This document shows positions 9,564-19,100 of a DNA stretch of 64,000 bases, piece by piece (the first letter of the stretch is position 1; the number at the start of each line of letters is the position of its first letter). The DNA lies in contig JAFZQJ010000027.1 in the NCBI GenBank assembly GCA_017620395.1, positions 1 through 64,000 on the forward strand. Reading direction: 5' to 3'. Both the position numbers and the translations under genes were made by a program. Under the pieces are notes generated by a model, which searched no databases, was not told the origin of the DNA, and saw nothing but the letters and a program-made list of their open reading frames with translations. This DNA is from Clostridia bacterium (lineage in GTDB: Bacteria > Bacillota > Clostridia > Oscillospirales > RGIG8002).

Positions 9564-11015
9564 ATGAAGAACGAAAGAATGCCCAATATCTCGATGCTCA
9601 CTGATTTCTATGAGATGACGATGGGGAACGGATACCTCAAATACTTCGGTGAAAAGACCGCGTACTTCGACGCGTTTTTCCGCCGCGTTCCCGACGGCGG
9701 CGGCTTCGCCGTCTGCGCCGGACTCGAGTCGGTCGTCGATTACATTTCGAACCTGCGCTTCACCGGCGAGGATATAGACTACCTGTGCCGTCAGAAAATG
9801 TTTTCCGAGGAGTTCCTCGAATATCTCCGCGACTTCAAGTTCGTCTGCGACGTGTGGGCGATACCGGAAGGCACACCGGTCTTCCCGGGCGAACCTCTCG
9901 TAACGGTGCGCGGTCCGGTCGCGCAGGCGCAGCTGCTTGAAACCGCGCTGCTTCTGCTCATAAACCATCAGACGCTTATCGCGACGAAGGCGAACCGCAT
10001 CGTCCGCGCCGCCGGCGGCAGAGCCGTAAGCGAATTCGGCGCGCGCCGCGCTCACGGCACGAGCAGCGCTCTCTTCGCCGCGCGTTCCGCCTACATCGCC
10101 GGCTGCGCCAACACCTCGAACGTTATGGCCGCGCAGCAGTTCGATATCCCTTGCTCCGGCACGATGGCACATTCGTGGGTGCAGATGTTCGACAGCGAAT
10201 ACGACGCCTTCGCCGCCTACGCGGAGACCTATCCGGACGCCTGCGTCCTGCTCATCGACACGTATAACGTGCTGAAAAGCGGACTTCCGAACGCGATAAA
10301 AGTATTCGACGAGGTCCTCGCGCCGATGGGCAAGCGCCCCGCGGGAATACGCATAGACTCCGGCGACATCGCGTACCTGACGAAAAAGATCCGCCAGCGC
10401 CTCGACGCGGCGGGGTATCCCGACTGCAAGATCGTCGTCAGCAACTCCCTCGACGAACGCATCATCCGCGACACTCTCGTTCAGGGCGCGCAGATAGACT
10501 TCTTCGGCGTCGGCGAACGCCTCGTGACGAGCGAGACGGAGCCGGTTTTCGGCGGCGTCTACAAGCTCTGCGCGGTCGAGAACGACGGCGAGATAATCCC
10601 GAAGATAAAGATAAGCGAAAACCCCGCGAAGATCACCACGCCTTACTTCAAAAAGGTCTACCGCCTATACGAGCGCGACACCGGCAAGGCGATAGCCGAC
10701 GTCGTTACCGCTTACGACGAAACGATCGACGACACGAAGCCCTACGAGATCTTCGACCCGGATTACACATGGAAGCGCAAGATTGTAACGAACTTCAAAG
10801 CGCGTCTTATCACCGAGCGCATCTTCGACGGCGGCAGGCTCGTATACAAGCTGCCCGATATCGAAGACATCAAGAAGTACTGCGCCGAGCAGATCGACAC
10901 CCTCTGGGGCGAGGTCACACGCTTCGAGAATCCGCATAACTACTACGTCGACCTGTCGCAGCGCATCTGGGATATCAAGAACGCGATTCTGAAAAAGGAG
11001 CAGTATAACATTTGA
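9564..11015 (+). CDS. pncB: Nicotinate phosphoribosyltransferase
   Basis: It salvages nicotinate into NAD synthesis by making nicotinate mononucleotide from nicotinate and PRPP. The 483-residue protein begins with the typical M-L-T-D-F-Y-E-M-T-M block. It has E-F-G-A-R-R-A-H-G around the PRPP/nicotinate site, G-T-M-A-H-S-W, and the phosphate-binding region I-D-S-G-D-I-A-Y. The start is ATG 9564, seven bases after GGGAGG and just downstream of the promoter. Its stop overlaps the TTG start of rlmH by four bases, indicating translational coupling. Confidence 0.96.
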   Translation: MKNERMPNISMLTDFYEMTMGNGYLKYFGEKTAYFDAFFRRVPDGGGFAVCAGLESVVDYISNLRFTGEDIDYLCRQKMFSEEFLEYLRDFKFVCDVWAIPEGTPVFPGEPLVTVRGPVAQAQLLETALLLLINHQTLIATKANRIVRAAGGRAVSEFGARRAHGTSSALFAARSAYIAGCANTSNVMAAQQFDIPCSGTMAHSWVQMFDSEYDAFAAYAETYPDACVLLIDTYNVLKSGLPNAIKVFDEVLAPMGKRPAGIRIDSGDIAYLTKKIRQRLDAAGYPDCKIVVSNSLDERIIRDTLVQGAQIDFFGVGERLVTSETEPVFGGVYKLCAVENDGEIIPKIKISENPAKITTPYFKKVYRLYERDTGKAIADVVTAYDETIDDTKPYEIFDPDYTWKRKIVTNFKARLITERIFDGGRLVYKLPDIEDIKKYCAEQIDTLWGEVTRFENPHNYYVDLSQRIWDIKNAILKKEQYNI

Positions 11016-11491
11016 TCGGAGTCAAAATCGTCTGCGTGGGCAAGCTGAAGGAAAGCTGGCTTTCCGCCGCCTGCGCCGAATACCTCAAGCGGCTCTCGCG
11101 ATACTGTCAGCCGGCGGTCGCGGAGCTTGCGGAGCATACGCTTCCGGAGAAGCCGAACGAGGCTCAGATCGCCGCCGCGCTTGAAAAAGAGGGCGAAGCG
11201 ATACTCAAAGCGTGCGAGGGGCATTATACCGTAGCGGCGTGCGTCGAGGGAGAGCAGATGAGCTCGGAGGAGCTTTCGCGCACGCTCGACCGCCTTTCCT
11301 CCGAAGGGAAGGGCAGGATCGCCTTCGTGATCGGCAGTTCGCACGGCCTTTCCGAAAAGGTCAAGCGCGCCGCTGATATGCGCCTTTCGGTATCGGAGAT
11401 GACATTTCCGCATCAGCTTTTCCGCGTGATGCTGCTTGAGCAAATCTACCGCGCCTTCTCGATTTCCGCGGGCGCGAAATACCACAAATAA
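11012..11491 (+). CDS. rlmH: 23S rRNA (pseudouridine-1915-N3)-methyltransferase
   Basis: RlmH is a SPOUT-fold methyltransferase that modifies helix 69 of 23S rRNA in assembled ribosomes. The 159-residue length is standard. The knot-region signature F-V-I-G-S-S-H-G-L-S and the C-terminal Q-L-F-R-V-M-L-L-E-Q-I-Y-R-A-F-x-I-x-x-G-x-x-Y-H-K are intact. The start is TTG at 11012, overlapping the pncB stop (TTGA). Confidence 0.97.
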   Translation: MIGVKIVCVGKLKESWLSAACAEYLKRLSRYCQPAVAELAEHTLPEKPNEAQIAAALEKEGEAILKACEGHYTVAACVEGEQMSSEELSRTLDRLSSEGKGRIAFVIGSSHGLSEKVKRAADMRLSVSEMTFPHQLFRVMLLEQIYRAFSISAGAKYHK

Positions 11492-11513
11492 ACGGCGCGG
11501 AACCGCCGTCCAG

Positions 11514-11545
11514 ACGCCTTTCCGGATTTCCGGAGAGGCGTTTTT
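11514..11545 (+). terminator. Intrinsic terminator of pncB-rlmH
   Basis: Hairpin ACGCCTTTCCGG / CCGGAGAGGCGT with a small loop, followed by five T. Confidence 0.85.
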
Positions 11546-11567
11546 GCATATTTTTATTAGAAAAGAC

Positions 11568-11595
11568 TTGATAAATCTCACGGTTGTGGTATAAT
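11568..11595 (+). promoter_or_regulatory. Sigma-A promoter of the yicC-prkC operon
   Basis: TTGATA (11568-11573), 16-bp spacer, TATAAT (11590-11595). It is about 70 bp before yicC, with the rlmH terminator just upstream. Confidence 0.8.
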
Positions 11596-11668
11596 TTAAT
11601 TACTCATAATATGGATTACTGTGCCGGATTATTATTCCGGCGATTCTGAAAGAAGGAAGACGGTAAAA

Positions 11669-12553
11669 ATGGTATTGAGCATGACCGGCTTCGGCAGAGC
11701 CGAGGCGTCGGTAAACGGACGCGAGATCGTTTTTGAGATACGCTCCGTCAACCACAGATACTTTGAATTCAACAGCAGGGTCCCGAAGCTTTACGGCTTC
11801 CTTGAAGATCCGCTGAAAAAGCTCGTGCGCGAGCGCATATCCCGCGGCAAAATAGAAGCGTATCTGACGGTGCGCCAGAGCGAAGGGAGCCTCGCCCGCG
11901 TACGCCTCAACGACGGACTGCTCGAGAGCTACCTTTCCGCGCTGAAGGAAATGATCGCGAAGCACGGTCTTCGCGACGACATTTCCGCCACGGCGGTCTC
12001 GCGCTTCCCGGACGTCTTCATCGTCGATGACGCCGAGGAGGACGCAGACGCGCTTTCCGCGGACGTGTTCGCGGTCGTGGCGCAGGCGCTGGACGTATAT
12101 AACGAAATGCGCCGCACCGAAGGCGCCAAACTGGCGGAGGACATAATCGAACGCCTCGCGCTTATCTCCGGCATGGTCGACAGAATCGAAGCGCGTGCGC
12201 CGGAGCTCAACCGCGAATACTTCGAGCGCCTGTCCCGCCGCATAAAAGAACTGCTCGAGAGCGTCCAGCCGGACGAGGGCAGACTGCTGACCGAAGCGGC
12301 GGTATTTTCCGACAAGACCAACGTCACGGAAGAGATCGTCCGCCTGCGCAGTCATATTTCGCAGTTCGGCGCCGCGATGAAGGCCTCCGGCGGCGAGCCG
12401 GTCGGCAAGCGGCTCGACTTCATCGTTCAGGAAATGAACAGAGAGATAAACACCATCGGCTCCAAGTGCAACGACATGGAGATAACGGGAATCGTTATCG
12501 ACGTGAAGGCTGAGATCGAAAAGATCAGGGAGCAGATACAGAACATCGAGTGA
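11669..12553 (+). CDS. yicC: YicC/YloC family endoribonuclease
   Basis: The 294-residue protein starts M-V-L-S-M-T-G-F-G-R-A-E, the diagnostic YicC N-terminus, followed by E-I-R-S-V-N-H-R-Y-F-E. It ends with the family block R-L-D-F-I-V-Q-E-M-N-R-E-x-N-T-I-G-S-K. YicC-type proteins are reported endoribonucleases. The start at 11669 was chosen because of AGAAGGAAG upstream and the conserved N-terminus; an earlier in-frame ATG (11621) adds unconserved residues. It is first in the order yicC-remA-gmk-rpoZ-priA common in Bacillota. Confidence 0.93.
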   Translation: MVLSMTGFGRAEASVNGREIVFEIRSVNHRYFEFNSRVPKLYGFLEDPLKKLVRERISRGKIEAYLTVRQSEGSLARVRLNDGLLESYLSALKEMIAKHGLRDDISATAVSRFPDVFIVDDAEEDADALSADVFAVVAQALDVYNEMRRTEGAKLAEDIIERLALISGMVDRIEARAPELNREYFERLSRRIKELLESVQPDEGRLLTEAAVFSDKTNVTEEIVRLRSHISQFGAAMKASGGEPVGKRLDFIVQEMNREINTIGSKCNDMEITGIVIDVKAEIEKIREQIQNIE

Positions 12554-12568
12554 TTCGGAGGAAGACGT

Positions 12569-12823
12569 ATGAAACTCATCAGCGTCGGATACGGCAATAT
12601 GCTTGCCGCCGACCGCGTGGTCGCGGTGCTCGGCGGCGTCTCGGCGCCGACGAGGCGGCTCGTCGCGGAAGCGCGTGAAAAGGGGCTGCTTATCGACGCC
12701 ACCTGCGGCAGACGCACAAAGTCCGTCATCGTTACCGATTCCGAGCACTGCGTGCTTTCGGCGGTCGCGCCGGAAACGATAGCCGCACGAATAAAGACGG
12801 AGGAAGAAGAGAATGAGGAATAA
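12569..12823 (+). CDS. remA: RemA-like regulatory protein (DUF370)
   Basis: The 84-residue protein matches the RemA/DUF370 family: a G-Y-G-N-M-L-A-A-D-R-V-V-A-V core, A-P-T-R-R-L-V, and a D-A-T-C-G-R-R-T-K-S-V-I-V block. RemA in Bacillus subtilis is a DNA-binding activator of extracellular matrix genes; the role in this lineage is not established. It sits between yicC and gmk, the family's usual place, and its end overlaps the gmk start by 11 bases. Confidence 0.93.
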   Translation: MKLISVGYGNMLAADRVVAVLGGVSAPTRRLVAEAREKGLLIDATCGRRTKSVIVTDSEHCVLSAVAPETIAARIKTEEEENEE

Positions 12824-13391
12824 AAGAAAAGGGCTGCTGATAGTCTTTTCCGGCCCTTCCGGATGCGGAAAAACGACTATACTCGGCGAGTATATGAAAG
12901 GCCGCGACGACTGCGTGTTTTCGGTTTCAGCGACGACCCGCGCTCCGCGTCCCGGCGAACAGGAGGGCGTGGACTACTTCTACGTCACGCGCAAAAAGTT
13001 CGAGCGTATGATCAAAAAGGGTCAGCTGCTCGAGCATACGATTTATAACGAGAACTATTACGGAACGCCGCTGAAACCCGTGCTTTCCGCGATGAAGAAG
13101 GGGAAGGACGTCGTTTTCGATATCGAAGTCGACGGCGCTTCGCAGGTCAAAAAGCAGTATCCGGACTCGGTAACGATATTCCTCAAGCCGCCGAGCCTGG
13201 AGGAGCTACGCCGCCGTCTTGAAGGCAGAGGCACCGAAACTCAGGAGGCGATCGAGAAGCGCCTCGCCCGCGCCGAGATCGAGATGGGTTACGCGGACAG
13301 GTACGATCATATCATCGTCAACGACACCATCGAGCAGGCGGCGTCCGAACTGCGCGGCATCATCGAGTCCGCGCACGAAAAACAGCAGTAA
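12813..13391 (+). CDS. gmk: Guanylate kinase
   Basis: It phosphorylates GMP to GDP with ATP. The 192-residue protein has the P-loop F-S-G-P-S-G-C-G-K-T-T, the GMP-binding S-A-T-T-R-A-P-R-P-G-E-x-E-G-V-D-Y-F-Y block, and I-E-V-D-G-A-S-Q-V-K. Length and motif order are standard. It is translationally coupled to remA by overlap. Confidence 0.97.
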   Translation: MRNKRKGLLIVFSGPSGCGKTTILGEYMKGRDDCVFSVSATTRAPRPGEQEGVDYFYVTRKKFERMIKKGQLLEHTIYNENYYGTPLKPVLSAMKKGKDVVFDIEVDGASQVKKQYPDSVTIFLKPPSLEELRRRLEGRGTETQEAIEKRLARAEIEMGYADRYDHIIVNDTIEQAASELRGIIESAHEKQQ

Positions 13392-13394
13392 TCA

Positions 13395-13422
13395 GACTGA
13401 TTGTCCTTGCAGCCAATCAGTC
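13395..13422 (+). other. Inverted repeat/hairpin between gmk and rpoZ
   Basis: A perfect 9-bp inverted repeat, GACTGATTG (13395-13403) and CAATCAGTC (13414-13422), with a 10-nt loop lies in the 65-bp gap. No T-run follows, so it is not a standard terminator. It may be an RNA-processing or stability hairpin within the operon. Confidence 0.5.
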
Positions 13423-13456
13423 AAATACAACACTCAAAGAAAGAAGGAAAAAGACT

Positions 13457-13648
13457 ATGATGCTTCATCCGGCAATCGGCGAACTTACGAAGGACGGCGA
13501 CAACGCGTACTCCATCGTTATCGCGGCGGCCAAGCGCGCCCGCGAGATCGCCAGCGAGGCGAAGGACAAGGAAGAAGTCCTCGAAGAAAGCCCCATGATG
13601 ATCGCCGTCAGAGATTTTGCGGACGGCAAGACCAAGATCAAGCACTGA
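13457..13648 (+). CDS. rpoZ: RNA polymerase omega subunit
   Basis: The 63-residue protein begins M-M-L-H-P-A-I-G-E-L and has the central S-I-V-I-A-A-A-K-R-A-R-E-I-A helix of omega. Omega assists folding and assembly of the beta-prime subunit. Position between gmk and priA is the usual one. It is slightly shorter than many homologues but complete at both ends, with an AAGAAGGAAAAAG-type Shine-Dalgarno upstream. Confidence 0.92.
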   Translation: MMLHPAIGELTKDGDNAYSIVIAAAKRAREIASEAKDKEEVLEESPMMIAVRDFADGKTKIKH

Positions 13649-13661
13649 TTAGGAGAAAACC

Positions 13662-16109
13662 TTGGACAGCTTGAAGTTTGCGAGAGTGGCGGTCGACGGC
13701 GCGACGTACGGCATGGATAAGCTGTACGACTATCGCGTGCCGCCCAAAATAGCGGATAACGCCGCCGTCGGATGCCGCGTGATCGTGCCTTTCGGCAGAT
13801 CGAGCGGCAAGCGTCAGGGTATCATAATGGAGATATCCGACGTTTCCGACGTTACGAAGATAAAGCCGCTTACCGCGCTTCTCGACGCTTCACCCATACT
13901 GTCCGACGCGCAGCTCGAGCTTGTGCGCTATTTGAAGGAAACGACCTTCTGCACGTTCTTCGACGCCGTCCGCGCCATACTGCCGGCGGGCTTGAACTAC
14001 CGGCTTTACGACGCGTACTCGGTAAACGAGGCGTACGACGGCGACCACGTCATGACCGACGAGGAAAAGTCGATTTACGACATTATCGCCGCGGCGAAAA
14101 AGCCCGTTTCCGTCGCCGCTTTCGTATCGAAGGCGGGTGTTTTCCACGACGTCGCGGCGCTGAATCTGCTCTGCGAAGAGGGAATAATCCGCCGTGAAAC
14201 GGCGTCGAAACGCCTCGGCGCGGACGCCGTAAGAAGCAGCTGCCGCCTGCGCGTTTCGCCCGACGAGGCGGAGGAGCTCCTGCTGACGAAGCTGCTCACC
14301 GAGCAGGGCAAAAGCGTCGTCCGCTTTCTGCTTGAAAACGGCGAGGCGACGCTGAAAGACGTCTGCTACTACACCGGCGTTACGCAGGGCGTGCTGAAAA
14401 CCCTAGATAAGCGCGAGATCATCGGTATCTACCGCGAACGCGTCGACCGTACGCCCGAAAAAGGCGAGAAGTCGGGCGAAAAGTTCGTTCTCACCGAAAA
14501 ACAGCGCGAGGTTTACGACGGCCTCGTCGCGCTTTACGAAGCGGACGAGCCGAAATGCGCGCTGCTGCGCGGAGTTACCGGCAGCGGCAAGACGGGCATC
14601 TATATCGAGCTTGCGAAAAAGGCGGTCGCTGACGGCAGGGACGTGATAATGCTCGTTCCCGAGATAACCCTCACGCCGCAGGCCGTGCGGCGCTTCCGCA
14701 CCGCGTTCGGCGATATAGTGGCGGTCATACATTCTGCTCTCGGCGTAGGCGAACGTATGGACGAATACCGCCGTCTCGAATCCGGCGCCGCGAAGATCGC
14801 CGTCGGAACGCGCTCCGCCGTATTCGCGCCGCTGAAAAACGTCGGGCTTATCATCATCGACGAGGAGCAGGTCTCCTCATACTATTCCGAGCAGTCGCCG
14901 AGATACCACGCGCAATCGGTCGCGAAATTTCTGGCGGCGAAGAACAACGCGCTGCTTCTGCTCGCGTCCGCTACTCCGTCGGTCTCGTCTTACTACCACG
15001 CGAAGACCGGCAGATATTCGCTTTTCGAGCTGGACGAACGCTACGGCGACAACCGACTTCCGGGCGTGTATATGGCGGATATGCGCGGCGAAGCGGCGGA
15101 CGGCAACAAGACCTGCATAAGCCGGCTTCTGCTCGGCGAGCTGCAGGCGAACGCCGAAAAGGGCGAGCAGTCCATAATACTGCTCAACAGGCGGGGATAC
15201 AACACCGCCGGCGTCTGCTCCGAATGCGGAGAGGCGCTCAAATGCGACAACTGCGACATTCCGCTTACCTACCACAGCGCGAACAAGCGTCTGATGTGCC
15301 ACTACTGCGGAGCGTCGAAGGAATATACCGAGATCTGTCCGTCATGCGGAACGCCCACGGTGCATTACCGCGGCGCTGGCACGCAGAAGGCCGTCGAAGA
15401 GCTTGAAGCGGCTCTGCCGGGCGTCCGCGTGCTTCGTATGGACCTGGACACGACCTCGTCGAAGGAATCGCACTCGCATATGCTTTCCGCTTTCGGTAAG
15501 GGCGAGTACGACGTTCTCCTCGGCACCCAGATGGTCGCCAAAGGGCTTGACTTTGAAAACGTAACGCTGGTCGGCGTGCTTTCGGCGGACGCGTCGCTGT
15601 TCGACACCGACTTCCGCGCCGACGAACGCACCTTCTCGATGATGACGCAGGTCATCGGCAGATCGGGCAGGCACAAAGCGGGCAGGGCGGTCGTGCAGAC
15701 GTACGCGCCCAACCACCCGATACTCAAACTCGGCGCCGAGCAGGACTACAAGGCGTTTTACGATGACGAAATACTCATCCGCAAGCAGATGCTCTATCCG
15801 CCGTTCTGCGATATGTGCGTGCTGAACGTCAGCGCGGCCGGCGAGGAGTTCTGCGAACGCGTTTCTCAGCAGCTGTATGATCTCATCTGCTCGATGATCA
15901 AAACAAAATACCCGAGTCTGCCGATACGCGTCATGCGCCCGAATCGCGAGCTTATAACGAAGTTTTCATCTCGTTATAAGTTCAGGCTGATGCTCAAATG
16001 CCGCGACGGAAAGCGCTTTCGCGCATTTCTCGGCGACCTGCTCGTAACGGTAAACAGAAGCAGGGCTTTTTCCGGAGTATCGGTCACCGCGGAGATAAAT
16101 CCCGAATAA
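13662..16109 (+). CDS. priA: Primosomal protein N' (replication restart helicase PriA)
   Basis: PriA recognises stalled forks and loads the replisome. The 815-residue protein has an N-terminal DNA-binding domain, the Walker A G-V-T-G-S-G-K-T-G-I-Y, and a Walker B region. The zinc-binding region carries eight cysteines in four pairs (C-S-E-C, C-D-N-C, C-H-Y-C, C-P-S-C). The C-terminal helicase motifs (G-T-Q-M-V-A-K-G, Q-V-I-G-R-S-G-R) are complete. Odd: the usual D-E-E-H box reads D-E-E-Q (residues 400-403), and the following S-Y-K-Q reads S-Y-Y-S. The start is TTG at 13662 after AGGAGA. Confidence 0.95.
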   Translation: MDSLKFARVAVDGATYGMDKLYDYRVPPKIADNAAVGCRVIVPFGRSSGKRQGIIMEISDVSDVTKIKPLTALLDASPILSDAQLELVRYLKETTFCTFFDAVRAILPAGLNYRLYDAYSVNEAYDGDHVMTDEEKSIYDIIAAAKKPVSVAAFVSKAGVFHDVAALNLLCEEGIIRRETASKRLGADAVRSSCRLRVSPDEAEELLLTKLLTEQGKSVVRFLLENGEATLKDVCYYTGVTQGVLKTLDKREIIGIYRERVDRTPEKGEKSGEKFVLTEKQREVYDGLVALYEADEPKCALLRGVTGSGKTGIYIELAKKAVADGRDVIMLVPEITLTPQAVRRFRTAFGDIVAVIHSALGVGERMDEYRRLESGAAKIAVGTRSAVFAPLKNVGLIIIDEEQVSSYYSEQSPRYHAQSVAKFLAAKNNALLLLASATPSVSSYYHAKTGRYSLFELDERYGDNRLPGVYMADMRGEAADGNKTCISRLLLGELQANAEKGEQSIILLNRRGYNTAGVCSECGEALKCDNCDIPLTYHSANKRLMCHYCGASKEYTEICPSCGTPTVHYRGAGTQKAVEELEAALPGVRVLRMDLDTTSSKESHSHMLSAFGKGEYDVLLGTQMVAKGLDFENVTLVGVLSADASLFDTDFRADERTFSMMTQVIGRSGRHKAGRAVVQTYAPNHPILKLGAEQDYKAFYDDEILIRKQMLYPPFCDMCVLNVSAAGEEFCERVSQQLYDLICSMIKTKYPSLPIRVMRPNRELITKFSSRYKFRLMLKCRDGKRFRAFLGDLLVTVNRSRAFSGVSVTAEINPE

Positions 16110-16134
16110 AACTCAGAATAAAGAGGTCTGTTTG

Positions 16135-19100
16135 ATGAAAAAACTGACGGCAATACTGATATCGCTGCTTATCGTCGCGTGGCTTATGCCGTCCGGCGTT
16201 ATTTCCGCGGACGAAGGGTACGGGGGTTATAATGAAACGGTCCTGACGTCGCCTGATTTTTCGCCTGATTTCTACTACAAGATCTACGATACCAACGGCA
16301 AAGCGCTGACGTATGCGGAGAAGGATCCCGACGGAACGCTCGTTCTCGACGATCCCGTCGACGGCGACAAGCGTCAGGAATGGCAGATCGTCAGCGATCC
16401 TGCTTTGCACAGCCGCTACAGGATAATAAACAAATACTGCGCGTACGCTCTTACGATAAGGGTCGTATCCTCGTCGAACGAGCTTATTGCCGATAACGTC
16501 GACCTGAACAATTCCCGACAGGAGTGGTCTCTTCAGTATAAGAACGGTTATTTCACCATCACGATAAGAAACGCCGGGTCGCTGACCTATTCCGGACGCC
16601 GTGTCCGGACGACCGCCGTTTCTTCCGGAGCAAAGCAGTTCACGATCGCACGCATAAACGAACCCGGCTGGGTCGAGGACTGGACCGATGATTTCGATAC
16701 GTTCGATGAATCCAAGTGGAACCGCGCCGACGGACATCTGCAGACAGACAAAGCCGTCGTGATAAACGTCGGCGACGACGAACACGTCTATATAGAAGAC
16801 GGCAGTCTCGTGCTTCGCGCTGATATCGGAGACTACGGCGGATACGCTGCCGCCGCCGGTATGGTCGATACCGCCGGCAAATACTCAATTTCATACGGCA
16901 GGATTGAAATGCGGGCCAAACTGCCTCACGGCTACGGCACGTTCCCGGCGCTGTGGATGCTCGCGAACGAAACGCTCTGGGCGGGCAACGGCGAAATAGA
17001 CATTATGGAAATAAGCAACGAGGGAATGGATGACGCCGACGCGTATCTTTTCGGAACGCGCCACTGGACGACCACGGGCGGCATCCACACCTCCGAGGGC
17101 AGAACGCTTTACAATAAAAACCGCGTTCCGTTCAGCGAAGAATACCATACATTCGCGCTTGAGTGGGAAAACGATCAGATGCGCTGGTTCCTCGACGGGA
17201 TGCTTTACGCGTCGCACAATCCGAAAGCGAACGACGATAAATACGCCTTCGGCGACGATCCGCATTTTCTGATCCTCGATAACTGGATCCAGGGAGAAGA
17301 CGACGGAACGCTCACTTCCGGCAGGGACTACCCGGAAGAGTACCTTTACTACATCGACCGGATAACCGTAAGCAAGCGCGAAACGGGCAGCGATTACCTT
17401 CCGGACGAAACGACGCCTGAAACGACTTACACCTCCACTGCCGCAGACGTCGTCGCGCGTTCGCACGACTGGGATAACGAGATGCCGCTCGCGGTTTCGC
17501 CGGACGGCGGCGAGATCGCCGTTGCCGACGGAAAAGGATATATCTATATCGAGGACGCCGCCACGGGTCTTCAGAAGCGTATGCTGACCGCGCTCCCGAT
17601 GGTTCTTCTTTCGGCGATCGAGTATTCGCCGGACGGATCGAAGCTTGCCGTTGCGGATTTTGTCGGTACGATACTGATCTACGACACTTCGGATTACGAC
17701 GCGCCTCCGCTTCGCATCTGCAACGGCACCGTCTGCCACAGTAAGCTGCTGTTTACGAAGGACGGAACGGGGCTGATAACCGCGGATATGCCCGCGAGAG
17801 CGGCGCATAACGGCGCCGGCAACCAGTTTGACGGCAGCGTTGTGAAGCTCGGCTGTATGCGTGTGTTCGACGTCGCCACCGGCGCGTTGAGATACGAGAC
17901 CGAGATCGGCGGCGAGGGCAGGGGAACGGCGCTTTCGCCGGACGGCAGCCTGCTGGCCGTAGCGCTGCTCGACGGCAGATGCGTCCTGCTCGAAACCGAA
18001 ACCTTCACCGTGCTCGCTCACCTCGAATGCGGCGCCGCGCAGGCGCGCGGAGTCGCCTTCTCGTCGGATTCCTCTATGCTCGCGGTGACTGACGAGCGCG
18101 GCGGGATATACCTTTTCAACGTCGCGGATAAAACCCTTATCCGCAGAATGAACACGCTGAAAAACACGAGCATGACCTCCGTGCGCTTCTCCGCGGACGA
18201 CAAAAAGCTGCTCGTCAACTCCTCCGATAACTGCGCCCGACTTTACGACGTCGAAAGCGGAGAATTGCTGAAAATACTCGGAGGCTTCTCGCAGGCGGCG
18301 CACATAGCGGAGTTCTCTCCGGACGGAAACCGCATCGCCGTCGCGAGTCTCGACGGCAGGGTTAAGATCTACGACGCCGACGGCAGCTACCGCCGCACGC
18401 TCGTCACGTCGATGACGGAGCACAACGGACACGTTTTCTCGATGAAGTTCTCACCGTCCGGCGAATACGTTTACGCCACGACCTACACCTTCCCGAAGGC
18501 GCTCCACCGCTGGAGCGTGGACGGAGAATCCGGTCCCGCGTCCGTCGCCTACGACTGCGACTTTTTCTATAAGATAACCGACGGCGAGGCTACCGTTACC
18601 GGTTACCGTGGCAACGACAGAAACATCGTCGTTCCGGAAACGCTCGGCGGCTGCCCCGTCACGGTGATAGGCGCCGCGGCGTTCGGCGGCATGGGCAACT
18701 ACGCGAAAAACGTGAGCATAACGCTCCCGTCGACTTTGAAGCGCATCGAAACGGAGGCGTTCCGCAACTGCTGGACGCTCCGCGAGCTTATCCTGCCCGA
18801 AGGACTTGAGTATATCGCCAAAGAGTCGATCCACGGCTGCAAGCAGCTTACGGAACTTGTCATTCCGGATTCCGTGACATTTATCGGCGAAGACGCCTTC
18901 GACTGGTGCCACGGATTGCGGAAACTCGTTATCGGCAGCGGTATGAAGACCGTTCCGTCCGGCATCTGCGGAAACGTCCGCGCGCTGAAAGAGGTTATCC
19001 TGCGCGAAGGTGTCGAACGCGTCGAATCGGACGCGTTCGGAACAGCTCCGCTGGAAAAACTGCGTTTCCCGTCGACAATGACGGACTGCGCGGACGATGC

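Noticed and set aside
13395-13422. Terminator between gmk and rpoZ
   Set aside because: The stem is good but no T-run follows, and the operon clearly continues.
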